Below are positions 48,944-55,770 of a stretch of 64,000 nt of DNA, in pieces. The notes under the pieces were generated by a model that saw only the letters and a program-made list of their open reading frames with translations, was not told the origin of the DNA and ran no database searches. The stretch spans positions 1 to 64,000 of the forward strand of contig JAUNSJ010000013.1 of the NCBI GenBank assembly GCA_030539295.1, in the 5' to 3' direction. The first letter of the stretch is position 1; each line of letters begins with the position of its first letter. The position numbers and the translations under genes are program-made. Source of the DNA: Planctomycetia bacterium. GTDB lineage: Bacteria; Planctomycetota; Planctomycetia; Pirellulales; Thermoguttaceae.

Positions 48944-49163
48944 TAACCACTGCGAAGTGGGTCGTATTTGGGAAGCATGCCGTTTCCGCCAACTTTTCCG
49001 TTGTGCGGTGTTTGGAGTCGGGCCTGACTACCGGGTAGTCAGACAAAAGCTCCAGACGCGTAGTGACGCGGCAGCATAAGAACAGATCATCCAGTTGGAG
49101 GTATGAAAGAAAAACAGAATACGTTACTGATTCGTTATAATTTTTAGTATTCCATAATACTGA
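48944..49163 (+). ncRNA. possible structured non-coding RNA or leader
   Basis: Directly after the promoter lie CCACT-GCGA-AGTGG (48947-48960, a GNRA-type loop), CCGCCAAC...GTTGTGCGG (48986-49008, with one bulge), CTGACTAC-CGG-GTAGTCAG (49024-49042), and a CGCG pair (49057-49070). Later AGTATT-CCAT-AATACT (49146-49161) is followed by a short T-rich tract that could be a weak terminator. No known RNA family is recognised; SRP, tmRNA, 6S and RNase P signatures were looked for and not found. It could be a free RNA or the regulated leader of the downstream cluster. Confidence 0.4.
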
Positions 49164-49164
49164 A

Positions 49165-49233
49165 TTTTCAACACTGCATCTGCACAATGTACCACATTGC
49201 TCTTCGGAGCGAACTCAAATGTAGTGTTGAAAA
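49165..49233 (+). repeat. 11-bp inverted repeat enclosing two hairpins
   Basis: TTTTCAACACT (49165-49175) and AGTGTTGAAAA (49223-49233) are perfectly complementary. Between them are CAATGT-ACC-ACATTG and GCTC-TTCG-GAGC (a UUCG-type tetraloop). The whole can fold as a multi-branch structure. Confidence 0.7.
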
Positions 49234-49847
49234 GGGCGGTACTCTCTCTCATATATTCTATGAAACAGGGAGTGCCGACTCCTTTAATTTTTTTGTTGTT
49301 TTGAAACTCCGTGGTACGAGTGTGCAGTGCAGCAAAAGAATAAGGAGTCGGTTCTTCCTGTTTTGTTTTTTCTTGTTCTTAATTTCCCCTATACTGACCA
49401 CCACGACTCTCGTACTCTGTCCTGTGTGCTACCTTATGCCAGCCGGACAGAGCGTAAAGAGAATCCAGACCGCGTATAACATCGAGTAAACCGCGATGGC
49501 CGGTGGTTAAAATTGTAGTTACGTTTATTTTGGATCGCGAAGCCTTCGCTCAATTCCAAACAACCAAAAACAACAAGAGAGCCACTGACGTAACCCGTCA
49601 GACGGCGAAAGGGGGGATGATTTTGATTTTATTGCTCATTGACACTGGCCATCATGCCGGCGGTTTACAGGTGGCAGATGACGACGGCATAACGCCCGAA
49701 GCTGCTGTCCTCGGCTTAATGGCCCCTATCGACTTGGATTTCGACCAGCGACTATGGCGCACCCCCACTGGCCTAGGCATGTACGTAAAAAACTATTATT
49801 AATTTTACCCTTAAGTAAACATTCAAAACTTAAACAGGAGCCGTTCT

Positions 49848-50537
49848 ATGAACAAATCAATCGAGGAAATTTTCTCTCAAGGAGTAGTAAACCTATTGAA
49901 GGAGAGTGTCTCCAATTGCTCCCAATTATTTCCCTTTGGCACAAGTCACAATAAGGATGGTGAAGGAAGCAAAGAACCAATTGAACTCAGCGTCGACAAT
50001 GCCATTGTTTTTGCAAAAAAAGCTCAGCAATACTTTCCGGAAATTGTATCCACACGGATTAGTGAGATCATTAACGAAAATACAGGAATTGTCACTATTG
50101 TGCAAACAATGATAGACTCCGAAAACAAAACTGTATATACTGATGATTCTCACGAAGATTGTGTTGGACGACAATTGCCGAAAGACTCCCGTATATCCGA
50201 GGGAATTCGAATTTTGATGGGAGGTGATGTAACTTGCGTACTTCCACTTCCTCAATATCAACTAACATATACGGACGTGCTTGCCTATGCACGATCACTA
50301 AAAACGAAAGGACATGATATCACAGCGACTATGCTTAGCAGAGTAAAGAATGAACAGACCGGACAAGAATTTATCTGGCAAACGATGTTAGATTCCAATG
50401 GGGAAACCATATACTCCGATCGGAATCGTAAGGATTTTTTGGGAAGGCATTTTCCCCCTAATACACAGTTATGCGACAAATTAACGGATTTGATGGAGGA
50501 AGATGGCAAATGTACAATCTCGATCTCGCTGCGATAA
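49848..50537 (+). CDS. unknown protein with two copies of a novel ~85-residue domain
   Basis: A 229-residue soluble, acidic protein with CAGGAG 8 nt before its ATG. Residues ~47-132 and ~138-227 are two copies of one domain. They share the pattern (A/V)xxAx(K/R), xEx-TG-x-x-x-(I/V)-x-QT(M/L)(I/L)D, T(V/I)Y(T/S)D, (V/L)GR, and end in a C-T-x-x strand preceded by a run of 'LM..D'. A third copy lies in the protein at 51548. The domain is not recognised; the predicted mix of helices and strands suggests a small binding domain. First of seven AT-rich genes; codon use clearly differs from neighbours such as pheT. Confidence 0.8.
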   Translation: MNKSIEEIFSQGVVNLLKESVSNCSQLFPFGTSHNKDGEGSKEPIELSVDNAIVFAKKAQQYFPEIVSTRISEIINENTGIVTIVQTMIDSENKTVYTDDSHEDCVGRQLPKDSRISEGIRILMGGDVTCVLPLPQYQLTYTDVLAYARSLKTKGHDITATMLSRVKNEQTGQEFIWQTMLDSNGETIYSDRNRKDFLGRHFPPNTQLCDKLTDLMEEDGKCTISISLR

Positions 50538-50568
50538 CAATCAAAAATTAATGAAGGGGAGAAAAATA

Positions 50569-50967
50569 ATGTGGGACCTATTATTTGCAATTGGGGTAGG
50601 GATTTTGGCTGGGGCAGTAATTTCCCTGACAATAGAAGCCGTGTATAAAAACATTATATACCCATTATTTTGTCAACGGCCAGCCATTAGTGAAATAGAG
50701 GCAGTATCACTAGGTAGCCTCAAAAAATGTGTAAACTCGGCTATCGCCAGCACTATGGACCCGAGCAGAAAGCAAATGTATCAATCTGTCCTTAATGCAC
50801 TTGAATCGGGTCTTGCAGATTCTACTGTCATTGCAATGGGACATGATAAACAAGACAACATAAACTACTATAATAAAATGGTAGGGGAACCAGCAAGTGA
50901 TTTTTCATCTTGCATTCAACGGTTTGATCGCTACGGAAACGTAACAAAAATTCCACTCTATCGTTGA
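50569..50967 (+). CDS. small membrane-anchored protein, unknown function (paralogue of 51088)
   Basis: A 132-residue protein with one membrane helix at about residues 4-25, then a cytoplasmic or periplasmic part of about 100 residues. AAGGGGAG lies just upstream of the ATG at 50569. It shares its layout and several positions with the product of 51088: V-SL-x-K near 47-52, a D-x-x-x-(K/Q)-x-x-QY-like helix, then a C-terminal DR-x-GN with a following Lys. The family is not recognised. The upstream-extended frame (from 50503) would overlap the previous gene and is not needed. Confidence 0.7.
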   Translation: MWDLLFAIGVGILAGAVISLTIEAVYKNIIYPLFCQRPAISEIEAVSLGSLKKCVNSAIASTMDPSRKQMYQSVLNALESGLADSTVIAMGHDKQDNINYYNKMVGEPASDFSSCIQRFDRYGNVTKIPLYR

Positions 50968-51087
50968 AAGGGTGGTTGATGGTAGCTTGTACTTTTGTGA
51001 CTTAAAACAGAACTACAAGTTATAGAGCATATGTGGATGTGTAAAACTAACTAGACAGAACAGAAGATTGAATTGAAAGGTTTAACG

Positions 51088-51528
51088 ATGTTAACAATAC
51101 TATTTGGAATGTTGTCACTGATTGGAACAAGCTTATTTTATCTGGGAGCCATTACTCTCATATCATTTATCGTCACTAATGTCATTAGTGGAGTCGTTAA
51201 CTGGCTTTGTCAGTCAGACATTACTGAGGCAGGCGGTATAAAAGGTGTTTCGTTAAAGAAAGATGTCGTTGATAAAATGATCGTTGATGCTAAAAAGTCC
51301 ACAACGGATCAAGAAAAAATTCAGCAGTATGATGCTCTACAGCAAGCACTCAATGTTGGCAGTTCGGATGATATATTGACCTTGGCGCAGAACTCGCAAG
51401 GTGACGTAGTCGCAGGAACATCATTTAAGTCCAGTGATTATTCGCGACAGTCTGATGACGCCAGGGATTATATCATGGCGACGGACCGTAATGGAAACAG
51501 TCTGTACAAAACGAAGATAACCGCTTAA
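51088..51528 (+). CDS. small membrane-anchored protein, unknown function (paralogue of 50569)
   Basis: A 146-residue protein with a long hydrophobic N-terminus (about residues 3-40, one or two helices) and a hydrophilic remainder rich in Ser, Asp and Lys. The ATG at 51088 has GAAAGG 7 nt upstream; a TTG at 51073 is less likely. From about residue 54 it parallels the 50569 product (VSLKKDV, then a D-Q-x-x-x-x-QQYDALQ helix, then DRNGNSLYK near the C-terminus). The two may be diverged duplicates. No known family is recognised. Confidence 0.7.
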   Translation: MLTILFGMLSLIGTSLFYLGAITLISFIVTNVISGVVNWLCQSDITEAGGIKGVSLKKDVVDKMIVDAKKSTTDQEKIQQYDALQQALNVGSSDDILTLAQNSQGDVVAGTSFKSSDYSRQSDDARDYIMATDRNGNSLYKTKITA

Positions 51529-51547
51529 TACGCAAAGGAACATATCA

Positions 51548-51937
51548 ATGGAATCAATTAAAGAGGCTATACTCAACAACATACCATTGGTTGTTGTAGT
51601 AATGTCAGGAGTAATCATTGGAACGTTTTTTGGCATTCTGGCCATTCGAAGAAAGATGAAAGACATTACGGTAAACATTTTCACTTACGATGATGCAACA
51701 GCATATGCAAAAAAAATGCAGGAACAACATCCGGAAATTGTTTCGACGATGATATCATTTATCGTAAACGAAAAGACTGGCAAAAAAACGATCATTCAGA
51801 CTTTGATTGACAAAAATGGAAATGTCATACAAAAAAATAATGATGAGTTATTAGGTCGTATTTTTTATGTAAAGCAGGTTTGTGAAAAGCTGAATGATCT
51901 ATTGCAAAGCGATGCAAAATGTACCATTGCATTATAA
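51548..51937 (+). CDS. membrane-anchored protein with a third copy of the novel domain
   Basis: A 129-residue protein with AAAGGA 8 nt upstream. A membrane helix lies at about residues 13-34, followed by a basic stretch RRKMK, so the anchor is probably N-out/C-in. Residues ~44-129 are a single copy of the domain found twice in the 49848 product, with the shared AYAKKMQEQHPEIVSTMIS, NEKTGKKTIIQTLIDKNG, LLGR and KCTIAL. The pairing of a soluble two-copy form with a membrane-anchored one-copy form suggests recruitment to the membrane, but no function is known. Confidence 0.78.
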   Translation: MESIKEAILNNIPLVVVVMSGVIIGTFFGILAIRRKMKDITVNIFTYDDATAYAKKMQEQHPEIVSTMISFIVNEKTGKKTIIQTLIDKNGNVIQKNNDELLGRIFYVKQVCEKLNDLLQSDAKCTIAL

Positions 51938-51952
51938 AGGGGGAAGTAATAA

Positions 51953-53164
51953 ATGTCTAAGAAGCTACATATTATTGGGTTACCTAAGAATGAGGAGTAT
52001 GACTCAGAGAACAGTTTTCTTCGGTCAATTTTTATAAAGTATTTGAATAAATACTTTACTAAAACTAAAATCGATAACCTGAACATGTTGGTTTATACAT
52101 CTGATTCAGATTCGGAACATGATGCCTTAGTCCGAGAAAAACAATTGGAAATACAGATTTCAAAATTATTCTCAACGACGAAAGATCATCATCAAAGTGA
52201 TTCCTCTTCAGAACATTCCGACGAAAATGATTTTGAGAAACGAGCGACTCAATATAAAGGTGAAAAACCTTTTTATACATTTGAACGTTTAATAGTAAAC
52301 GATGAGGTTTTGGGGGAAATAATGCGATCTTTAACATTATTTTCGCACCACGATTTAATGTACCATGATTGGGGATTATCAGAAATAGATCCTTTTCCTG
52401 CAGTCGCACTTAATTTTTATGGTCCTTCCGGGACTGGTAAAACTCTCGCAGCGCATGCGATAGCAGATTATTTAAACAAGAATATTATTATTGCAAGCTA
52501 TGCCCAAATTGAGAGTATGTATCACGGAGAAGGGCCAAAGAATGTTGAGTCTCTGTTTTTCGCCGCTGAACGTGATAATGCCGTGCTTTTTATCGACGAA
52601 GCAGATTCACTACTATCTCGGCGATTAACTAATGTCACACAAGGATCTGAACAAGCAATAAACTCTATGCGGAGTCAACTTTTAATTTGTTTGGAAAAAT
52701 TTCATGGCATCGTTATCTTTGCTACAAATTTGTCAGAGAATTATGATAAAGCTTTTGAGACAAGAATACGTAGTATTCATTTTTCAATGCCGGATGAATT
52801 ATGTCGCAAGCGAATTTGGGATAAACATATTCCATCACGTTTCCCAATTGATGAGAATATTACGCGTGAGCATCTGACAGATTTACTCGCACAGAAAGAT
52901 GATTTCTGTGGCCGCGATATTCGTAATGCGATCAAAAGCGTCGCAGAAGACCTCGTGACATCTGAACGGGAAAGAGCTCAAATTGAGGACTTCTATGAAG
53001 CTATAGAAAGAGTGCGATCACGACGACTCAAAGACGCTCCCAATGCAGAAGGAAAAGAACTCCCACTTAACGACGAGCAAAAAGGGCTCTTAACTGAACT
53101 AATACAGGATAAAATCAGCGATGAAGAAACAATTGCCCCAAATGAATCGAATATCGCAGTCTAA
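51953..53164 (+). CDS. AAA+ ATPase
   Basis: A 403-residue protein with AAGGGGG close upstream of its ATG. Residues ~1-105 are an extra N-terminal part with a low-complexity acidic Ser/Asp/His stretch (about 77-95). One classical AAA domain follows: Walker A GPSGTGKT (157-164), Walker B VLFIDEAD (211-218), sensor 1 Asn in FATNLSEN (about 256-263), and the second-region-of-homology arginines in FETRIRSIHF (269-278). A GRD sensor-2 motif is at 320-322. This is close to the FtsH/VCP/SpoVK-like single-domain group that remodels proteins. It is the engine of the cluster; the partner is likely one of the flanking membrane proteins. Confidence 0.9.
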   Translation: MSKKLHIIGLPKNEEYDSENSFLRSIFIKYLNKYFTKTKIDNLNMLVYTSDSDSEHDALVREKQLEIQISKLFSTTKDHHQSDSSSEHSDENDFEKRATQYKGEKPFYTFERLIVNDEVLGEIMRSLTLFSHHDLMYHDWGLSEIDPFPAVALNFYGPSGTGKTLAAHAIADYLNKNIIIASYAQIESMYHGEGPKNVESLFFAAERDNAVLFIDEADSLLSRRLTNVTQGSEQAINSMRSQLLICLEKFHGIVIFATNLSENYDKAFETRIRSIHFSMPDELCRKRIWDKHIPSRFPIDENITREHLTDLLAQKDDFCGRDIRNAIKSVAEDLVTSERERAQIEDFYEAIERVRSRRLKDAPNAEGKELPLNDEQKGLLTELIQDKISDEETIAPNESNIAV

Positions 53165-53271
53165 CAATACAGTGTTCCCAATGTATTAAAATAAAGAACA
53201 ACGTAAGTGCCAGATAGTTGGATATGATTCGATTTGATGTCACTATAAAGGAATAAAGGATTCAGAACTGA

Positions 53272-54057
53272 ATGGACAAAATTGCAACTACTTGGTTTTA
53301 TTATGACATAAAAGGAATCAAGCGAGGTCCTCTCAATGACCAGCAATTGAAATCCGCAGTCATGCAACAAGTTATTAAGCCTGAGACTCTTCTTGAAGAT
53401 GTCTTTGGCCACAGCGGCAAGGCATGTCAGATTCAAGGTTTGTTTCCAGCAAATGCGTCACAAGCAAATGTTATCGCGCCACCTACAGTCATAGCCAACA
53501 ATAACCCGTCTTTGGGCGATCCTATTCGTAAAGATGGTCCCGGTGATGAACCAGAAATTCATGAGCAAGCGACAGCTGGTCTCCCGCCAAAAAATAGGGT
53601 TTTGGCGGGATTACTGGCTGTTTTTGTCGGTTGGTTCGGTATACATCGTTTTTACCTTGGGAGCTGGGGGTCTGGCCTGCTCACTTGCAATCTCCTTTAT
53701 TTATACTCTTTAATTGTTGGTTCCAAAAACTCAAGCGTTATTGATATACCAACAAGTTTCCTTGCGTTCCTCTCTGCTGCCTTCATTCTCGGCATTATTG
53801 GTTTGGTAGATGGAGTGAAAATTTTGAAGATGAATGATGAAACATTTGAAACCATTTTTTCACGAGAAACAGAATCGCCTTTTCGATCTTGTGGTTGTCG
53901 TGACGGAATTATGGGCTGTGGATGTTTAATCATTATTATAATAGTAGTCTTATGTTTTTGCTTAAAAAAAATAAGACTGCAAGAAATTAATAGTACCTTA
54001 ATGTTACGTGATTTCGTGACATTAAGTTTTTCCACCGTTGTATATTTCCCTAAATGA
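53272..54057 (+). CDS. GYF_2 + TM2 domain membrane protein
   Basis: A 261-residue protein. Residues ~8-58 look like a GYF_2 domain: WFYYD..G...GPL near the start and a final Q-I-x-G-L. A Pro/Asn-rich linker follows. From about 105 there is a TM2 domain: KNRVLAGLLAVFVGWFGIH then RFYLG, two membrane helices and GLVDGVKIL. The C-terminus has a Cys-rich turn (CGCRD, GCGC) and a third hydrophobic helix. GYF domains bind proline-rich peptides, and TM2 domains are membrane hairpins. It is 107 nt after the ATPase gene and on the same strand. Confidence 0.85.
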   Translation: MDKIATTWFYYDIKGIKRGPLNDQQLKSAVMQQVIKPETLLEDVFGHSGKACQIQGLFPANASQANVIAPPTVIANNNPSLGDPIRKDGPGDEPEIHEQATAGLPPKNRVLAGLLAVFVGWFGIHRFYLGSWGSGLLTCNLLYLYSLIVGSKNSSVIDIPTSFLAFLSAAFILGIIGLVDGVKILKMNDETFETIFSRETESPFRSCGCRDGIMGCGCLIIIIIVVLCFCLKKIRLQEINSTLMLRDFVTLSFSTVVYFPK

Positions 54058-54070
54058 AAGGATGTTAGTT

Positions 54071-54508
54071 ATGAAAGCACCAGTACTGAAAACTGATAAA
54101 GAAGTTGCATTCCATCTGTTTGCCTTAAAGAGACTGGCATTGGCAGACAAGACAGTTCTTGATTCAGAAAAAGATTGTATTTACAAGATTGCAAATCTGT
54201 ATAAAATCGTACTTTCCATGGATTGTTCTCTGGACGAGCTTGTAGCGCAACTTGACATGACAGAGGAGGAGTTTGAAGCGGGGCTTGCTGAATTAAAGTC
54301 CTCGCCACAACGTGCAAAACTTCTCATAAAAGATTTGGTTACGACTGGCTTGGCTGATAATGACTACTGCGAAGAAGAACGAGCTATGGTCTCGGAAGTC
54401 GGTCGCAAGGTGGGATTGCACCCATCGCTGGTACACGAAATTGAATTCACCGCGATGCGTTTGAATCGGGCTATGCGAGACATGGAGGTCTTGATCGGAC
54501 AGAGTTGA
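54071..54508 (+). CDS. TerB-like helical protein
   Basis: A 145-residue, all-helical, acidic protein. The ATG at 54071 has AAAGGA 8 nt upstream, 13 nt after the GYF/TM2 gene. Two helix pairs carry acidic positions as in TerB/TelA-type proteins: ALADKTVLDSEKDCIYKIA (about 23-41) and GLADNDYCEEERAMVSEVG (about 93-111). The second resembles the metal-binding pattern A-D-x-x-x-x-x-E-E. TerB proteins belong to membrane-linked stress and phage-defence systems. The assignment is by pattern, not by search. Confidence 0.65.
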   Translation: MKAPVLKTDKEVAFHLFALKRLALADKTVLDSEKDCIYKIANLYKIVLSMDCSLDELVAQLDMTEEEFEAGLAELKSSPQRAKLLIKDLVTTGLADNDYCEEERAMVSEVGRKVGLHPSLVHEIEFTAMRLNRAMRDMEVLIGQS

Positions 54509-54544
54509 GTTTTTGTTACAGATGAGGTTACCGCGATTTTTGTT

Positions 54545-55390
54545 CTATCCACTGCGTGGGATGTCTTTACCTTCGGCGCGGGCGATGGTGACGACGGTGA
54601 TCTCTTTTGCGCCGGCGCTGAGCAGGAGTTTGGCTATTTCCGTGCAAGTTGCGCCGGTCGTAAAAATGTCGTCGACCAGGAGAATTCTCTTTCCTGCTAT
54701 GTCAAGCGGGCGGCGCAGGAAGCGTGAGCGGGGCCTTAGGGCAAAGGCGCCGGCGACGTTGGTTCTTCTTTTCGGGCCTGGTAAAGACGACTGACGTCGG
54801 GTTGCCCGATGTCGCTGGAGCAGGTTGGAACGGCAGGGGACGCCGAGCGACTTGGCGTACCAGGCGGCCATGACCTCCGGACTGTTTATGCCGCGCAACA
54901 GGCGGCGCAAAAAGTGCATGGGAACCGGTACGACCAAGTCGATTTCAAGATTTGCAAAATCATCGCGACGCAGTAGAGTCGTCAGCCGGGCAAGCGACCA
55001 GGGAATCTCGCCGCCGGTTCGATGCTTGGCCTGTAACAGGAGCGATCGTAGCGGTTCACAATACGGGCCTAACGCAATCACTCGACGGAAGGGAAAGGTC
55101 GTCTGTTCACAGCTTATGCAGCGCTCGGGCCGCTCGCCTTGGGTGAACAGACTCCCACCGCAATAGAGACAGATTTTTTTTCGCGGCGCGGCAATTTTCT
55201 GGCGACAGGCACGGCAGAACATAATCGCATGACGGCCGTTGTAGTCGTGCCGATATTCTTTGTGGTCGAGCGCCTTATTACACGCCAGGCATCGCGGCGG
55301 ATACAGCAGGTCGGCAAGAGTGTCGCCGAACCATTTCAGCAATCTTCGCACGCGGGGCACTCGCGCAGCCTTTTTCGCTGGCCGGTTCAA
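54545..55390 (-). CDS. comF: ComF-family phosphoribosyltransferase-like protein
   Basis: A 281-residue protein. Zinc-finger-like Cys pairs (CLACNKAL, CRACRQKI, CLYCGGSL, CISCEQ) lie in the first 95 residues. The C-terminal half has the PRTase fold with the PRPP-binding motif ILLVDDIFTTGATCTE (about 240-255). ComF is required for DNA uptake and natural competence in Gram-positive and some other bacteria; here its role is not proven. Its TTG start overlaps the stop of the DUF6485-like gene by 4 nt. It converges on the TerB-like gene. Confidence 0.9.
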   Translation of the reverse strand: MNRPAKKAARVPRVRRLLKWFGDTLADLLYPPRCLACNKALDHKEYRHDYNGRHAIMFCRACRQKIAAPRKKICLYCGGSLFTQGERPERCISCEQTTFPFRRVIALGPYCEPLRSLLLQAKHRTGGEIPWSLARLTTLLRRDDFANLEIDLVVPVPMHFLRRLLRGINSPEVMAAWYAKSLGVPCRSNLLQRHRATRRQSSLPGPKRRTNVAGAFALRPRSRFLRRPLDIAGKRILLVDDIFTTGATCTEIAKLLLSAGAKEITVVTIARAEGKDIPRSG

Positions 55391-55587
55391 ATCTTTTTTT
55401 CCGTAACGAGTCGTGCAAAATGTTCAAAGGAGCGGTCCCAGGTCGCTTCCCCTTCCTTATCGAAGAAGCAGCCGGGTATCTGTCGCTTGGCACGATGATG
55501 CGCGACGCATTCGCAGCACAGGCCTCGCTTGGGACATGATGAAGTGCAAGTGCAATTTTTTAAATTTTTCTCTTTTTGGCATTCCAT
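55387..55587 (-). CDS. small cysteine-rich DUF6485-like protein
   Basis: A 66-residue protein. It has many Cys in the pattern NCTCTSSCPKRGLCCECVAHH, then an acidic-basic tail ending in EHFARLV. It matches the small metal-binding proteins of the DUF6485 type, which commonly sit beside unrelated genes. The ATG at 55587 has AGGGAGAA upstream; the longer frame to 55719 would add an unlikely Phe/Leu-rich N-terminus. It is followed within 4 nt by comF. Confidence 0.8.
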   Translation of the reverse strand: MECQKEKNLKNCTCTSSCPKRGLCCECVAHHRAKRQIPGCFFDKEGEATWDRSFEHFARLVTEKKI

Positions 55588-55770
55588 GATTCGTTCTCCC
55601 TGATATTGACGTATTGACAAAAGGCGGACGCAGGTCACGAGCCTCGTTGCCTTGAGTTGTGATTGATCTTTATAGTATAACGTAAAGGGTACAAATGTAA
55701 ACGCACCCCGAAATTTCATTGCGGACGCCGGCGCGTAAACCGGCGGGGCAATGTAAACCGGCGGAGCACG

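Larger units (their letters stand above)
48841..49847. other. hairpin-rich, apparently non-coding kilobase before the AT-rich gene cluster
   Basis: No convincing gene is present. Open frames at 49187-49489 and 49503-49802 have no ribosome site and no protein-like pattern; the second could be a gene remnant. The stretch contains a consensus promoter (48910-48938), several perfect hairpins just after it, an 11-bp inverted repeat (49165-49233), a 10-bp inverted repeat CCGACTCCTT/AAGGAGTCGG (49275-49284 with 49342-49351), and CTGACG/CGTCAG near 49585-49601. The first gene of the cluster begins at 49848. Confidence 0.6.

Noticed and set aside
48944..49163. Retron- or tmRNA-like interpretation of the structured region
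   Set aside because: No reverse transcriptase nearby and no tRNA-like end; no diagnostic motif found.
49187..49489. Possible small membrane protein of 100 codons
   Set aside because: No ribosome site; it crosses inverted repeats and reads as low-complexity hydrophobic sequence.
49503..49802. Possible 99-codon gene before the AT-rich cluster
   Set aside because: No ribosome site and only a hint of protein-like pattern; at most a decayed remnant.
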